From contig JADMKP010000007.1 in the NCBI GenBank assembly GCA_015478775.1, forward strand, positions 186,001-250,000: a stretch of DNA of 64,000 bases. Direction: 5' to 3'. The DNA is from Fermentimonas sp. (lineage in GTDB: Bacteria; Bacteroidota; Bacteroidia; Bacteroidales; Dysgonomonadaceae). The notes below the pieces were generated by a model. It searched no databases and was not told the origin of the DNA. It was given only the letters and a program-made list of their open reading frames with translations. The first letter of the stretch is position 1. Each line of letters starts with the position of its first letter. The translations under genes were made by a program, and so were the position numbers. Below, one piece after another: positions 54,702 through 63,931 of the stretch.

Positions 54702-55631
54702 TTAACTATTAACCTTATAACGATCATCACCATTTTTTAAGAATGCAACAATCTGATGTGCCGATGCGATACCCGCATTACGGTTTGCTTCAGTTGTTTG
54801 TGCACCTGTTTTTTTTGGAGTAGAAAAGTATCGTCTAGGAAATTTTGAAATAAACTCTTCATGCCTGTCGGGTATGACATCTGTAGCATATTGAAATGAT
54901 GGACGCTCCTCCATTATACGGATAAGATCTTCCTCAACAATAAGCTCTTTTCTTGCCGTATTTATAAGCAGTCCGTCCTGAGGCATATAGGCTAACAAAT
55001 TATAATTAACAATATTACGAGTTTCTTCTAACAGAGGCATATGTAATGAAACTATATCGGTATTTTCAAATAATTCTCTGTTGCTGTAAGCTGTTATTAC
55101 GCCATACTCACCTTCTTTCCTTAAATCGTCATGGGTGAGTGTAGGAGAGAAAGCATAAACCGGCATATTGAAACCTCTTGCTATTCTTGCAACTTTTTTT
55201 GCAACATTACCAAAAGCATATAAACCTAAACGTCTGTTTTTTAATTCACGACCCACAGATCCATCAAACTGATTTCTCTGTATATAAATCATCATTCCAT
55301 AAACAAGCTCTGCAACCGCGTTGGAATTCTGTCCGGGAGTATTCATCACACAAATATCCCTTTCTGTTGCAGCTGGTATGTTAACATTATCATAACCTGC
55401 TCCGGCTCTTACAATTATTTTTAGCTTAGGAGCATTATTAATAATCTCGGCGTCAATAATATCGCTTCTAACAATCATTGCGTCCACGTCAACTAAAGCA
55501 TCAAGCAGTTGCGACTTTTCGCTGTAATTTTCCAGTTTCTCAAATGAGTATCCTGCAGACTCTATGACATTTTGGATACCATTTACAGCTTGTGATGCAA
55601 AGGGCTTACTTGTTGCCAAAAGTACTTTCAT
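54702..55631 (-). CDS. serA: D-3-phosphoglycerate dehydrogenase (short form)
   Basis: NAD-dependent 2-hydroxyacid dehydrogenase that oxidises 3-phosphoglycerate, the first step of serine synthesis. The 309 residues lack the C-terminal ACT regulatory domain of longer SerA forms, as is usual in Bacteroidales. Motifs: '[20 protein letters not shown]', '[20 protein letters not shown]' (in place of GxGxxG reads YAFGNV), '[15 protein letters not shown]' and '[17 protein letters not shown]', where a Lys-Thr-Gly-Ala replaces the common 'TPHxGA' His motif, a form seen in this family. It is co-directional with serC, which supports the function. A TAAATTTG -7 box is upstream. Confidence 0.9.
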   Translation of the reverse strand: MKVLLATSKPFASQAVNGIQNVIESAGYSFEKLENYSEKSQLLDALVDVDAMIVRSDIIDAEIINNAPKLKIIVRAGAGYDNVNIPAATERDICVMNTPGQNSNAVAELVYGMMIYIQRNQFDGSVGRELKNRRLGLYAFGNVAKKVARIARGFNMPVYAFSPTLTHDDLRKEGEYGVITAYSNRELFENTDIVSLHMPLLEETRNIVNYNLLAYMPQDGLLINTARKELIVEEDLIRIMEERPSFQYATDVIPDRHEEFISKFPRRYFSTPKKTGAQTTEANRNAGIASAHQIVAFLKNGDDRYKVNS

Positions 55632-55683
55632 ATTGTAACCTATTTAATAAAATTAGTTGGAAATATTTATAATATTTAAGTTA

Positions 55684-55710
55684 CAAATTTACTAACTTAT
55701 ATGTAACAAA
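55684..55710 (-). promoter_or_regulatory. Promoter of serA-serC
   Basis: On the minus strand TTTG, 15 bases, TAAATTTG. The -7 box fits, the spacing is shorter than the usual 18-21, so the -33 assignment is doubtful. The -7 box is 52 bases before the serA ATG. Confidence 0.4.
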
Positions 55711-55769
55711 AAACGAAATCGGTAGAAATTAACAGACAAAGTATAGAAATCATTCAATTTAAAAAGATA

Positions 55770-55801
55770 TTTGTTCAGAAAACCTAATCGTATTATCTTT
55801 G
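55770..55801 (+). promoter_or_regulatory. Promoter of recR operon
   Basis: TTTG (55770-55773), 20 bases, TATCTTTG (55794-55801): the best match to the Bacteroidetes promoter in the window. The ORF-track start of recR (TTG at 55771) falls inside the -33 element and cannot be used. Confidence 0.75.
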
Positions 55802-55827
55802 TATATGCTCATATATCTTATTACTCT

Positions 55828-56460
55828 ATGAATAGTCCCTACCCTTCAACTTTACTTGAAAATGCTGTAAATGAATTTGCAAAACTCCCAGGCATAGGGA
55901 AGAAATCAGCACTAAGGCTAGTGTTACATCTGCTAAGGCAGGATGAAGCAAAGGTGGTGAATTTTGCAGAAGCAATTGTAAAGCTCAAACAAGAGGTTAA
56001 GTATTGTAAGAAGTGTCATAACATTTCGGATACCGACCTCTGTGAATTATGCTCTGATAATAGTCGCAATAAATCTCTTATATGTGTTGTAGAAAACATA
56101 AAAGAGGTTATGGCCATAGAAAGAACCGGTCAGTTTAAAGGTCAATATCACGTGTTAGGTGGTATCATTTCTCCAATTGATGGTGTAGGCCCTTCCGACA
56201 TAGAAATAGCCAGCCTGGAGGAGAGAGTAAGAAGCGGAGAAATAGATGAGTTGATACTTGCACTGAGCGCAACAATGGAAGGAGATACTACAAATTTCTA
56301 TATCTTCCGAAAACTTCAATCACATAATGTAAAAGTAAGTATAATTGCTCGCGGTGTTTCTATAGGAGATGAAATTGAGTATGCTGATGAAGTTACACTT
56401 GGGCGATCCATTATAAACAGAACTCCATTTGACGAATCTTATAAACTTGCTTCAAAATGA
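55828..56460 (+). CDS. recR: Recombination mediator RecR
   Basis: Acts with RecO (and RecF) to load RecA at gaps. From the ATG at 55828 ([11 protein letters not shown]...) it has 210 residues, near the usual 200. It has the helix-hairpin-helix '[15 protein letters not shown]', the zinc finger '[16 protein letters not shown]', and the Toprim domain with '[20 protein letters not shown]', '[16 protein letters not shown]' and '[15 protein letters not shown]'. The longer track ORF would begin in the promoter. The next gene starts in the recR stop codon (ATGA). Confidence 0.95.
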   Translation: MNSPYPSTLLENAVNEFAKLPGIGKKSALRLVLHLLRQDEAKVVNFAEAIVKLKQEVKYCKKCHNISDTDLCELCSDNSRNKSLICVVENIKEVMAIERTGQFKGQYHVLGGIISPIDGVGPSDIEIASLEERVRSGEIDELILALSATMEGDTTNFYIFRKLQSHNVKVSIIARGVSIGDEIEYADEVTLGRSIINRTPFDESYKLASK

Positions 56461-57038
56461 TTGAGACTGAAAAAAAATTAGACGCCACAATTAAACTGTT
56501 GAGAAGACACTATCTTTTAAACGTTATTATTCTTGTAGTATTCTTTATACTGGCAATGTTTAAACTAACACCATTTTTTATTGAAAAGCAAATTGTTAAT
56601 GTTACTATCGAAAGATATATTATTGTAATAACAATTATTGCTATACCAGGTATTTTAAAGCTGTTTGCACACCTATTAAGCAAAGTGCCACAAGGAGTCA
56701 ATATTGATATAGCTATTAGTAAATATAAAAAAGCCTTTTATACTCGTCTATACACAATTAGTTCATTATCCCTTTTAAATATCATATTGTATGATTACTC
56801 GGGAAACATGAATTTTTTCTGGATAACTACTGTACTCTTCCTGCTCTTTATTTATTGTAAACCTTCTTTTCCTGAATTAGAGAGGCTTGTGAAACCCTTT
56901 GAGGATATGGGTGAAGGTAATGGAGATTATTTTGAAAAAGATGAGTTAGATTCCGAACAAGATAGTGTAGGTAGAGAGCTAGATGATGCAGAAACAGTGC
57001 AGGAGAATATTTCTAGTGCATTGGATAATAATGAATAG
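56457..57038 (+). CDS. Small multi-pass membrane protein, function unknown
   Basis: A 193-residue protein with about four hydrophobic segments (near 20-42, 52-74, 93-110, 115-133) and a highly acidic C-terminal tail of about 45 residues ('[20 protein letters not shown]'). I do not recognise a family. Its ATG overlaps the recR stop codon (ATGA), so translation is probably coupled, and the GNAT gene follows after 20 bases. The tail should lie in the cytoplasm. No catalytic motif is visible. Confidence 0.7.
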   Translation: MIETEKKLDATIKLLRRHYLLNVIILVVFFILAMFKLTPFFIEKQIVNVTIERYIIVITIIAIPGILKLFAHLLSKVPQGVNIDIAISKYKKAFYTRLYTISSLSLLNIILYDYSGNMNFFWITTVLFLLFIYCKPSFPELERLVKPFEDMGEGNGDYFEKDELDSEQDSVGRELDDAETVQENISSALDNNE

Positions 57039-57058
57039 ACCAAAACAATTATATAGTA

Positions 57059-57592
57059 ATGAGCAAACTACTTGAAAATAAAACTATTCGTTTGCGAGCG
57101 CCTGAGCCCGAGGATATTGACATTCTCTATAAATGGGAAAACGATACATCTCTTTGGGAATATGGTGCATCTATAGCTCCTTATTCAAGATTCGACCTTA
57201 AGCAATATATAATTGATACTAAACATGATATTTACAGTGATAGGCAGTTGAGGTTGATGGTTGTGAACAAAACGGATGGGAATATCATTGGTGCTGTTGA
57301 TCTCTACGATTTCGATCCTTTTCATCGCAGAGCAGGGGTTGGAATTCTTATTGATACCAATTACAGAGAACAGGGATATGGTTTAATGGTTTTGAATATA
57401 CTAGAAGATTACGCATTTAGTTTTTTGAACCTTAAACAGTTGTACGCTATGATTCCCGAAAACAATATGGGAAGCAGAGAGCTGTTTACTAAAGCAGAAT
57501 ACAAACATACTGGCAATTTAAATGAATGGTTATCCAAAGGCAATACATTTGATAATGTGCTGGTTATGCAAAAAATAAATAAGAGAATTTGA
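57059..57592 (+). CDS. GNAT family N-acetyltransferase
   Basis: A 177-residue acetyltransferase of the RimJ/RimL/SpeG-like kind: 'IRLRAPEPEDIDILYKWEND', 'IIGAVDLYDFDPFHRRAGVG', the acetyl-CoA loop 'NYREQGYGLMVLNI' (RxxGxG) and 'IPENNMGSRELFTKAEYK' with the asparagine common to the RimJ group. The acceptor (protein N-terminus, polyamine or small molecule) is not evident. It is part of the recR-orf-GNAT-sua5 run, with gaps of 20 and 30 bases. Confidence 0.9.
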   Translation: MSKLLENKTIRLRAPEPEDIDILYKWENDTSLWEYGASIAPYSRFDLKQYIIDTKHDIYSDRQLRLMVVNKTDGNIIGAVDLYDFDPFHRRAGVGILIDTNYREQGYGLMVLNILEDYAFSFLNLKQLYAMIPENNMGSRELFTKAEYKHTGNLNEWLSKGNTFDNVLVMQKINKRI

Positions 57593-57622
57593 TTATTTCC
57601 TAATAAATAAATATCGATCCAG

Positions 57623-58186
57623 ATGCAAGATGACATACAAAAATCTATTGAGGTTTTAAAAGCGGGAGGAATTATTCTTTACCCCACAGATACTATATGG
57701 GGAATTGGTTGCGATGCCACCAATGAAAAGGCTGTAAAAAAAATATATGAACTGAAGCAGCGCGATGATAGTAAATCGATGATAATTTTACTGGACAACC
57801 CGGCTAAACTTCAGACTTATGTGCATGAAGTTGCTGATATTGCATGGGATCTAATTGAACTTACCGACACACCGCTTACAATTATATTTGATGGTGCAAA
57901 AAACCTGGCTCCCAATCTAGTTGCAGAAGATGGTTCAATTGGCATTAGAATTACCGCTGAACTATTCTCGCGTGAGCTGTGCAAACGGTTTAACAAACCT
58001 ATAGTTTCAACATCTGCCAACATAAGTGGTGAACCATCTCCAAACACCTTCACCAAAATATCAGTTTCGATAAAAGATGGTGTTGACTATATAGTAAATT
58101 ACAGGAAGAAAGAGAATAAGCCAGCTAAACCATCGGGCATCCTTAAACTTGGACGAGACGGAACCATTAAAATAATAAGAAAATAG
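57623..58186 (+). CDS. L-threonylcarbamoyladenylate synthase (Sua5/YrdC/YciO)
   Basis: Makes threonylcarbamoyl-AMP for the t6A37 modification of tRNAs that read ANN codons. The 187 residues are the YrdC domain only: 'GGIILYPTDTIWGIGCDATN', 'ELKQRDDSKSMIILLDN', 'TDTPLTIIFDGAKNL' and 'GIRITAELFSRELCKRFNKP' then 'ISTSAN'-like 'VSTSANISGEPSPNTF'. It lacks the extra Sua5 C-terminal domain. YciO paralogs look alike, so the exact role is slightly uncertain. Last gene of the recR run; a weak hairpin precedes the next promoter. Confidence 0.9.
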   Translation: MQDDIQKSIEVLKAGGIILYPTDTIWGIGCDATNEKAVKKIYELKQRDDSKSMIILLDNPAKLQTYVHEVADIAWDLIELTDTPLTIIFDGAKNLAPNLVAEDGSIGIRITAELFSRELCKRFNKPIVSTSANISGEPSPNTFTKISVSIKDGVDYIVNYRKKENKPAKPSGILKLGRDGTIKIIRK

Positions 58187-58196
58187 TTGACCTAAT

Positions 58197-58221
58197 AAAA
58201 TGGGAATTACTTCCTTTTTTT
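58197..58221 (+). terminator. Weak terminator after the YrdC gene
   Basis: GGGAA-TTAC-TTCC followed by seven T, with flanking A/T pairs. The stem is short. It overlaps the -33 element of the next gene. Confidence 0.35.
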
Positions 58222-58248
58222 GTTTAGACTCCTAAATTATTATCTTTG
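58219..58248 (+). promoter_or_regulatory. Promoter of the ClC channel gene and fmt
   Basis: TTTG (58219), 18 bases, TATCTTTG (58241-58248); the ATG follows 23 bases later. Confidence 0.6.
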
Positions 58249-58271
58249 TTTAATAGGACTTAAAAATAGAA

Positions 58272-60062
58272 ATGCAATTGAAAGAAATTCACAACAGATT
58301 TTTGCTTTGGCGCGATACCCATATAAAAGAAAAACACTTTCTGCTGATAGTCTGTTTTTTGGTGGGCATACTAACAGCCTTTGCTGCATATGTACTAAAA
58401 TTAGCAATTAATTTTTTTCATGTTTTTCTTATAGAAAACTTCAGTCAGGTAAACCTCAACTACTCATACCTACTTTTTCCTATTGTGGGTATATTAGTAG
58501 CTGGTTTGTATGTCAGATATATAGTTAAAGACGACATAAGTCATGGTGTAACAAAAATACTTTTTGCTATTTCTCAACGCAAAAGCAGGATAAAACCACA
58601 CAATATGCACTCGTCACTAGTGGCAAGTTCCATTACCATTGGCTTTGGAGGTTCTGTGGGAGCTGAGGCACCCATTGTGCTCACAGGCTCAGCTATTGGC
58701 TCCAATCTGGGAAGATACTTTAAGCTTGAACAACACAGCTTGATGATTTTAGTTGGGTGCGGGGCAGCTGGTGCCATTGCAGGAATTTTTAAAGCTCCCA
58801 TTGCTGGGATACTTTTTGTTATAGAGGTATTACTGCTAGACCTTACTATGTCTTCAATACTACCCCTGCTTGTAACTGCTGTTACTGCCACAGTGGTTTC
58901 ATACATCCTGACAGGCATGGATGCCATGTTTGCCTATACACTTGTAGAGCAGTTTACGCTTGACCGCATACCTTACGTAATTTTACTTGGCATTGTATGT
59001 GGAATACTATCGCTATACGTTATAAGATGTATGAGTTGGCTAGAAAGCATATTTCACAGTTTGCCACATTGGAAAAGATTTGTACTTGGTGGGGTTATGC
59101 TAAGTATTCTGATATTCCTTTTCCCACCCCTATTTGGTGAAGGTTATAATACAATAAATACCCTTCTTGCAGGAGGGGATTCATTTACCAGCCTTACAAA
59201 CGAAAGTTTCTTTTATAACTTAGAGAGCAGATGGGCTATAATAGTATTCCTTATACTTGTTCTGCTTTTTAAGGTATTTGCATCAAGTGCCACCAACGGA
59301 GGAGGTGGTACCGGTGGGGTATTTGCTCCTACACTGTTTTTGGGATGTATAGTGGGGTTTGTATTCTCATATACTCTCAATCAGCTTGGTTATACAACAT
59401 ATCTTCCTCAAGAGAACTTTGCATTAATGGGAATGTCGGGTGTTATGGCAGGTGTTATGCATGCACCGCTAACTGGGATGTTCTTGATTGTAGAGCTTAC
59501 CGGGGGATATGACATGTTTTTACCCTTAATGATTGTTTCTTTGGTTTCATATGGCACAATATTAATCTTTGAAAAGCATAGCATATATGCTATACGCCTT
59601 GCAAAAAGGGGAGAGCTTATAACTCATCATAAAGACAAGGCTGTACTAACATTCCTTAAGATAGAAGATCTGCTTGAAAAAAACATACCCACCGTTACAC
59701 CTGATATGACTTTAGGTGATATGGTTAAGGTAATATCAAACTCAAACAGAAATATATTTCCTGTGGTTAACAATGACAATATTCTTTTGGGATTGGTTTT
59801 GATGAATGATATACGTAATATAATGTTCCGTCCCGAGCTGTATGAGAAATTTACGGTTGAGAAGTTTATGGTTGGTACTCCAGCAAAAATTGATATAAAC
59901 AACAGTATGGAGGAGGTTATGGATAAATTTGAAACTACCAAAGCATGGAACCTGCCAGTTGTTAATGAAAAAGGTGAATATGTGGGTTTGCTTTCACAAT
60001 CATCTGTATTTAACTCTTATAGAGAAGTGTTGGTAGAAAACTATTCGCAGGAAGATGAGTAA
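58272..60062 (+). CDS. ClC-type chloride channel/transporter with two CBS domains
   Basis: A 596-residue membrane protein with about 10-12 hydrophobic segments. ClC selectivity motifs: 'GGSVGAEAPIVLTGSAIGSN' (GxExP, with the gating glutamate), 'GGGTGGVFAPTLFLG' (GxFxP). After the membrane part, from about residue 455, come two CBS modules ('IPTVTPDMTLGDMVKVISNS', 'FPVVNNDNILLGLVLMNDIR', 'NLPVVNEKGEYVGLLSQSSV') that usually sense adenine nucleotides. Glutamate at the proton-path gate suggests an exchanger or a regulated channel. Its end overlaps fmt by 8 bases. Confidence 0.93.
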   Translation: MQLKEIHNRFLLWRDTHIKEKHFLLIVCFLVGILTAFAAYVLKLAINFFHVFLIENFSQVNLNYSYLLFPIVGILVAGLYVRYIVKDDISHGVTKILFAISQRKSRIKPHNMHSSLVASSITIGFGGSVGAEAPIVLTGSAIGSNLGRYFKLEQHSLMILVGCGAAGAIAGIFKAPIAGILFVIEVLLLDLTMSSILPLLVTAVTATVVSYILTGMDAMFAYTLVEQFTLDRIPYVILLGIVCGILSLYVIRCMSWLESIFHSLPHWKRFVLGGVMLSILIFLFPPLFGEGYNTINTLLAGGDSFTSLTNESFFYNLESRWAIIVFLILVLLFKVFASSATNGGGGTGGVFAPTLFLGCIVGFVFSYTLNQLGYTTYLPQENFALMGMSGVMAGVMHAPLTGMFLIVELTGGYDMFLPLMIVSLVSYGTILIFEKHSIYAIRLAKRGELITHHKDKAVLTFLKIEDLLEKNIPTVTPDMTLGDMVKVISNSNRNIFPVVNNDNILLGLVLMNDIRNIMFRPELYEKFTVEKFMVGTPAKIDINNSMEEVMDKFETTKAWNLPVVNEKGEYVGLLSQSSVFNSYREVLVENYSQEDE

Positions 60063-61095
60063 ATTAGCTGTTATGAAAAAAGAAGATTTAAGAATATTGT
60101 TTATGGGCACTCCCGAGTTTGCGGTTGAATCGCTTAAAGCACTGGTAGAAAACAACTACAATGTTGTAGCTGTAATTACCATGCCCGATAAGCCCGCAGG
60201 GAGAGGATATAAACTACAGGCATCACCTGTAAAGCAGTATGCATTAGAAAAAGGATTAACGGTATTGCAACCTGAAAAACTAAAAGAAGAGAGCTTTCTA
60301 ACTCAATTAAAAGAATTGAGAATAGATCTTCAGGTGGTAGTGGCTTTTAGGATGCTACCTGAAGTTGTCTGGAGCATGCCGTCTAAGGGAACCTTCAACC
60401 TACACTCATCACTACTGCCTCATTATCGGGGGGCTGCACCAATAAATTGGGCTATTATAAATGGAGAAAGAGAGACGGGTGTGACAACATTTTTTCTATC
60501 TCATGAGATAGATACTGGTGATATAATCTTTAGAGAAAAAACAAAAATAGACTCAACAGATAATGCTGAGACACTTCACGACAGGTTGATGGTGATGGGT
60601 GCCCAACTGGTACTGAAGACCGTTGACGCTGTTATTAATAACACTGTAATGAGCATTCCGCAGGATGAATTAGATGTAAACAAAAATGAATTAAAACCTG
60701 CACCTAAAATCTTTAAAGATGATTGCAGGGTGAACTGGAATGCAAATACGGAAGAAATATTCAACTTTATAAGAGGCTTATCGCCCTACCCTGCTGCATG
60801 GACAGAGTTGCACAGACCTGGGACTGATGAAATTGTAAGGGTAAAACTGTTTGCCAGTATGCTACCTGAAGAAGTAGAGTTTGCGACTCTGAAAGATGGC
60901 TCAATTAAAGTAAATAATGAAGCAATTACTCTAGAAAATGGCTCAATTATAACCGATAACAAGAGTTATTTGAATGTAGTAACTGCAAGCGGATTACTTA
61001 GCATAACTGATTTACAGCTTTCAGGTAAAAAGCGTATGAATAATATAGATTTCTTAAATGGATATAAGTTAGGTGAAGGCGATTATTTTGAATAA
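60055..61095 (+). CDS. fmt: Methionyl-tRNA formyltransferase
   Basis: Formylates the initiator Met-tRNA with 10-formyltetrahydrofolate. The 346 residues include 'RILFMGTPEFAVESLKALVE', 'MPDKPAGRGYKLQASPVKQY', the folate site 'FNLHSSLLPHYRGAAPINWA' (Asn, His) and 'EIDTGDII' (Asp). The C-terminal OB-like domain follows from about residue 220. Two close starts are possible (60055 or 60073); the first overlaps the ClC gene by 8 bases, which fits translational coupling. Unusually for fmt it is downstream of a ClC gene instead of def. Full length. Confidence 0.96.
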   Translation: MSKLAVMKKEDLRILFMGTPEFAVESLKALVENNYNVVAVITMPDKPAGRGYKLQASPVKQYALEKGLTVLQPEKLKEESFLTQLKELRIDLQVVVAFRMLPEVVWSMPSKGTFNLHSSLLPHYRGAAPINWAIINGERETGVTTFFLSHEIDTGDIIFREKTKIDSTDNAETLHDRLMVMGAQLVLKTVDAVINNTVMSIPQDELDVNKNELKPAPKIFKDDCRVNWNANTEEIFNFIRGLSPYPAAWTELHRPGTDEIVRVKLFASMLPEEVEFATLKDGSIKVNNEAITLENGSIITDNKSYLNVVTASGLLSITDLQLSGKKRMNNIDFLNGYKLGEGDYFE

Positions 61096-61098
61096 TTG

Positions 61099-61174
61099 CT
61101 TATCGACTACCAATTTGAAGTATGAATTATCACTTATCTAATCAAATATCACTTATACTTATCAACTACCATTT
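61099..61174. repeat. Decayed direct repeats between fmt and the DUF3078 gene
   Basis: CTTATCGACTACCAATTT (61099-61116) and CTTATCAACTACCATTT (61158-61174) are near-identical, with TATCACTTAT twice between them (61128 and 61147). The second copy contains the Lys-Trp-stop of the DUF3078 gene read on the minus strand. Confidence 0.6.
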
Positions 61175-62728
61175 ATAATTGAGTCCAAAACTTAGTGTCT
61201 GATTAATTTGCCAGTATCCTAAAGTTGGATCGGCAGGAACACTATCATCAAACCTAACATTAAGATATAATCTTGTTGAAAATGCATTACTTAAAGCCAT
61301 ATTAAGACTATTCTCAAATTCAGTTATAACTTTGTCGTAACTTGTAAAGTAGGTTAAACGTGAGTCCCACGAAACATATCGTGTAAAATCATATTTTAGA
61401 ATTGAAGTGATAGTAGATCCAAGATCGAGGAGCGACCTTTCACCTTCGGGAATACCATATCGAACAACATCAACAGATTCGTTCCCAACATATCTATAGT
61501 TAATTGATACCGGGGCTATGGCTAAATCCCATTTTACATTTCTGTGACGTACTTTTTCTGATTTCTTATTAACAGCATACTTTAAACCGATACCGGCATT
61601 TACATATAGAGGAGCAAGAAATGCAGAACGTAAATCATTTGAGTTAGCTGGATATGCATTAAACAATTGCGACTTAGCCTCCATATTAGTAGAGTATGAC
61701 CATCCTTTTAAAAATGCATCAATACCAAAGTCGCCATAGTAACGAAGCAGGTCATTTCCTATTCTGTATTCTCTCAGCGAGTCGTCGGGTGCATTAAACA
61801 CAGACAACCTCCACTCGATAGTATTATTAAACCTAACTTTTTCCTTCTTATAATTAGCCCTTAATACATGAAAACTATTAAAGTTAAGATTGTTAGTGCC
61901 GCCTTTATGCCAATTGTCCGAAAAATAATTCTGAGCAAATTGAAACGAATGTTCTCCTGAACGAACCCAATACTTTCTTTGTATTTCAAAAATGTCAACA
62001 CCAGGTGCTTCAAGTGAATAAGCTGTTTCAGACTCTAAAAGCTTTCTGAAAGGATTGAATGTCTCTCTAACTTCCTCATCACTGGCCATAACACTTGGAA
62101 GTGAGTTGAAGTTAAGAACAGAGTATTTAACTCTCTCGGGGTATTCCGTGTAATAATTGCGTCTTACCCTCTGTATAAAATCAACTTGCTCTAATCTGGA
62201 AGCGAATGTTTTATCTTGTGGAATAAGTAATCCTTTATCACTTTCATCTTCTATAGAATAAAATGTTAAATCGCGAGGAATGATTTTCCCATTATAAATC
62301 ATAGGAAGAAATAGAGGGTTGTAGAAAAGAGTATCGTTAAAAGTTAAGCCACTCAATGAATATGGACTTTGATAATATTCGGGAAGTTGCAGTGTACCAT
62401 TCGCTTTTCGTGAATAAATAGAATCTAAAGGATTTCTACTTACAAAAGGAGGGGTAATTGGTACAATTATAGTATCTTCATTTAATTCTGGAATTAATAT
62501 TGTATCCGGAGGAAAAGTTTGAGGCAAAGTATTAGGTAAAGTATCCACAGGTATTACTTCCTCATTTAAAGGAATAGACTCTTTCACTAAAGTTCGCTGC
62601 TGAATCTGACGACTGATATCTGTTATGTTTTCAAACAAGTTAAGAGTATCTGGTACCTGAAAAGCCTCAGAGGCCGTTAAAGCCATTGAAAAAACTGATA
62701 TTATAAAAAAAGTAAGAAGTTGTTTCAT
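61166..62728 (-). CDS. DUF3078-like outer membrane barrel protein
   Basis: A 520-residue protein with a signal peptide (cleavage near 'ASEAFQ'), a Pro/Thr-rich stretch (about 60-100, 'LPQTFPPDTILIPELNEDTI'), and a C-terminal barrel-like part of about 250 residues beginning 'YFSDNWHKGGTNNLNFNSFH'. The NW.KGG.N.L motif and the length fit DUF3078 proteins of Bacteroidetes, whose role is unknown. It ends '...INQTLSFGLNYKW' with a terminal aromatic residue, as in barrels. It is convergent with fmt with decayed repeats between them, and divergent from the LemA gene. Confidence 0.8.
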   Translation of the reverse strand: MKQLLTFFIISVFSMALTASEAFQVPDTLNLFENITDISRQIQQRTLVKESIPLNEEVIPVDTLPNTLPQTFPPDTILIPELNEDTIIVPITPPFVSRNPLDSIYSRKANGTLQLPEYYQSPYSLSGLTFNDTLFYNPLFLPMIYNGKIIPRDLTFYSIEDESDKGLLIPQDKTFASRLEQVDFIQRVRRNYYTEYPERVKYSVLNFNSLPSVMASDEEVRETFNPFRKLLESETAYSLEAPGVDIFEIQRKYWVRSGEHSFQFAQNYFSDNWHKGGTNNLNFNSFHVLRANYKKEKVRFNNTIEWRLSVFNAPDDSLREYRIGNDLLRYYGDFGIDAFLKGWSYSTNMEAKSQLFNAYPANSNDLRSAFLAPLYVNAGIGLKYAVNKKSEKVRHRNVKWDLAIAPVSINYRYVGNESVDVVRYGIPEGERSLLDLGSTITSILKYDFTRYVSWDSRLTYFTSYDKVITEFENSLNMALSNAFSTRLYLNVRFDDSVPADPTLGYWQINQTLSFGLNYKW

Positions 62729-62846
62729 ATTTTTAGAAAGCTAGACATAAACACAAAGATATAAAAAATTTTACTTACACATGAAGTATTAAAACCATAA
62801 AGCTAACATTACTGTTCATTTTAATGAGAGATTTTGAAAAAAAGAA

Positions 62847-62854
62847 TATATTTG
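62847..62854 (+). promoter_or_regulatory. -7 box of the LemA-TPM operon
   Basis: TATATTTG fits TAnnTTTG, ending 37 bases before the LemA ATG. A TTTG upstream is too close (10 bases) to be a -33 element. Confidence 0.45.
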
Positions 62855-62891
62855 CAATAGTTTTAATTGAACAAATAAAAAATTCAAAGAA

Positions 62892-63473
62892 ATGAAAAAA
62901 TTGTTATACATTTTATTGATTGTTGCAGGTGCACTATCTCTTTCGAGTTGTTCGGGTTACAATAATATGGTAGAGAAACAGGAAGCAGTGACCTCTCAGT
63001 GGGGGAATGTGCAAAATGCTTATCAAAGACGTGCAGACCTGATTCCTAATCTTGTGAACACAGTAAAAGGGTATGCGACGCATGAGCAGGAAACATTTAC
63101 TCAGGTGACAGAAGCAAGATCAAGAGCTACACAAACTAATATTAATCCGGAGAACCTAACAACAGAAAGTTTGCAAGAGTATCAACAGGCGCAAAATCAA
63201 CTAAGTCAAGCTTTGGGCAGACTACTACTAATTCAGGAGAATTATCCCGAATTGAAGGCTAATCAAAACTTCCTTGCATTACAGGATGAATTGGCAGGAA
63301 CGGAAAACAGGATATCGGTTGAACGAAATAGATTTAATCAGTTGGCTCAAGATTACAACTCATATATTCGTAAATTTCCGCAGGTGATTTATGCCAAATG
63401 GTTTAAGTTTGAAAGTAAGGCTTATTTTGAAGCGCTTCCTGAAGCACAAACTGCTCCACAGGTACAATTCTGA
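62892..63473 (+). CDS. LemA family protein
   Basis: A 193-residue LemA protein with an N-terminal hydrophobic segment ending in 'LSLSSCSG', which can serve as lipobox or membrane anchor. The family core is 'VEKQEAVTSQWGNVQNAYQR', 'RADLIPNLVNTVKGYATHEQ' and 'ENRISVERNRFNQLAQDYNS' with 'YNSYIRKFPQ' near the end. It is mostly helical coiled coil outside the cytoplasm. LemA genes are often next to TPM-domain genes, as here (33 bases downstream); the biochemical role is not established. Not truncated. Confidence 0.93.
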   Translation: MKKLLYILLIVAGALSLSSCSGYNNMVEKQEAVTSQWGNVQNAYQRRADLIPNLVNTVKGYATHEQETFTQVTEARSRATQTNINPENLTTESLQEYQQAQNQLSQALGRLLLIQENYPELKANQNFLALQDELAGTENRISVERNRFNQLAQDYNSYIRKFPQVIYAKWFKFESKAYFEALPEAQTAPQVQF

Positions 63474-63505
63474 TAATTAGAGTTCCAAAAGACCGATAAA
63501 TAGAT

Positions 63506-63931
63506 ATGCTTAACAAAGAAGAGCTAAATAAAATATCTGAGTCGATAAGGAGTGCAGAAAGCCACACTTCGGGGGAAATACGTGTTTACGTAGCACGTCA
63601 TTGCCAAAGTGAGCCATTAGAAGCAGCATTTAAAAAATTTCATCAGTTGGGTATGGATAAAACTCATTTGAGAAATGGTGTACTTATATATATTTCTGTT
63701 GCCGATCATAAGGCTGCTATTTATGCTGATGAGGGTATAAATGAGACTGTTGGCAAGCAAGAGTTCTGGAATGAGGCACTAGAGCTGATGCTTACTCAAT
63801 TTAAGCTTAATGAAATTAGATTGGGTATTTCTAAAGGGGTAGAAAAGGTTGGTGAACTGCTAAAAGAGTATTATCCGATAGCCGACGATGATAAAAACGA
63901 ATTAGAAAATGAAGTTATTATTGAAGAGTAA
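63506..63931 (+). CDS. TPM domain protein (short, cytoplasmic form)
   Basis: A 141-residue protein with only the TPM domain: 'IRSAESHTSGEIRVYVARHC', 'GVLIYISVADHKAAIYADEG' and 'FKLNEIRLGISKGVEKVGEL'. It has no signal peptide. TPM domains occur in thylakoid TLP18.3 phosphatase and in YgcG proteins. In this three-gene group (LemA, short TPM, exported TPM) the proteins may work together in the envelope; the function is unknown. It overlaps the next gene by 23 bases. Confidence 0.9.
   Translation: MLNKEELNKISESIRSAESHTSGEIRVYVARHCQSEPLEAAFKKFHQLGMDKTHLRNGVLIYISVADHKAAIYADEGINETVGKQEFWNEALELMLTQFKLNEIRLGISKGVEKVGELLKEYYPIADDDKNELENEVIIEE

Noticed and set aside
58574-58927. Minus-strand ORF of 117 residues
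   Set aside because: Antisense shadow of the well-supported ClC gene; no family-like features.
60055-60062. Eight-base overlap of the ClC gene and fmt as a frameshift or fusion
   Set aside because: Both proteins have complete ends typical of their families; short overlaps are normal in operons.
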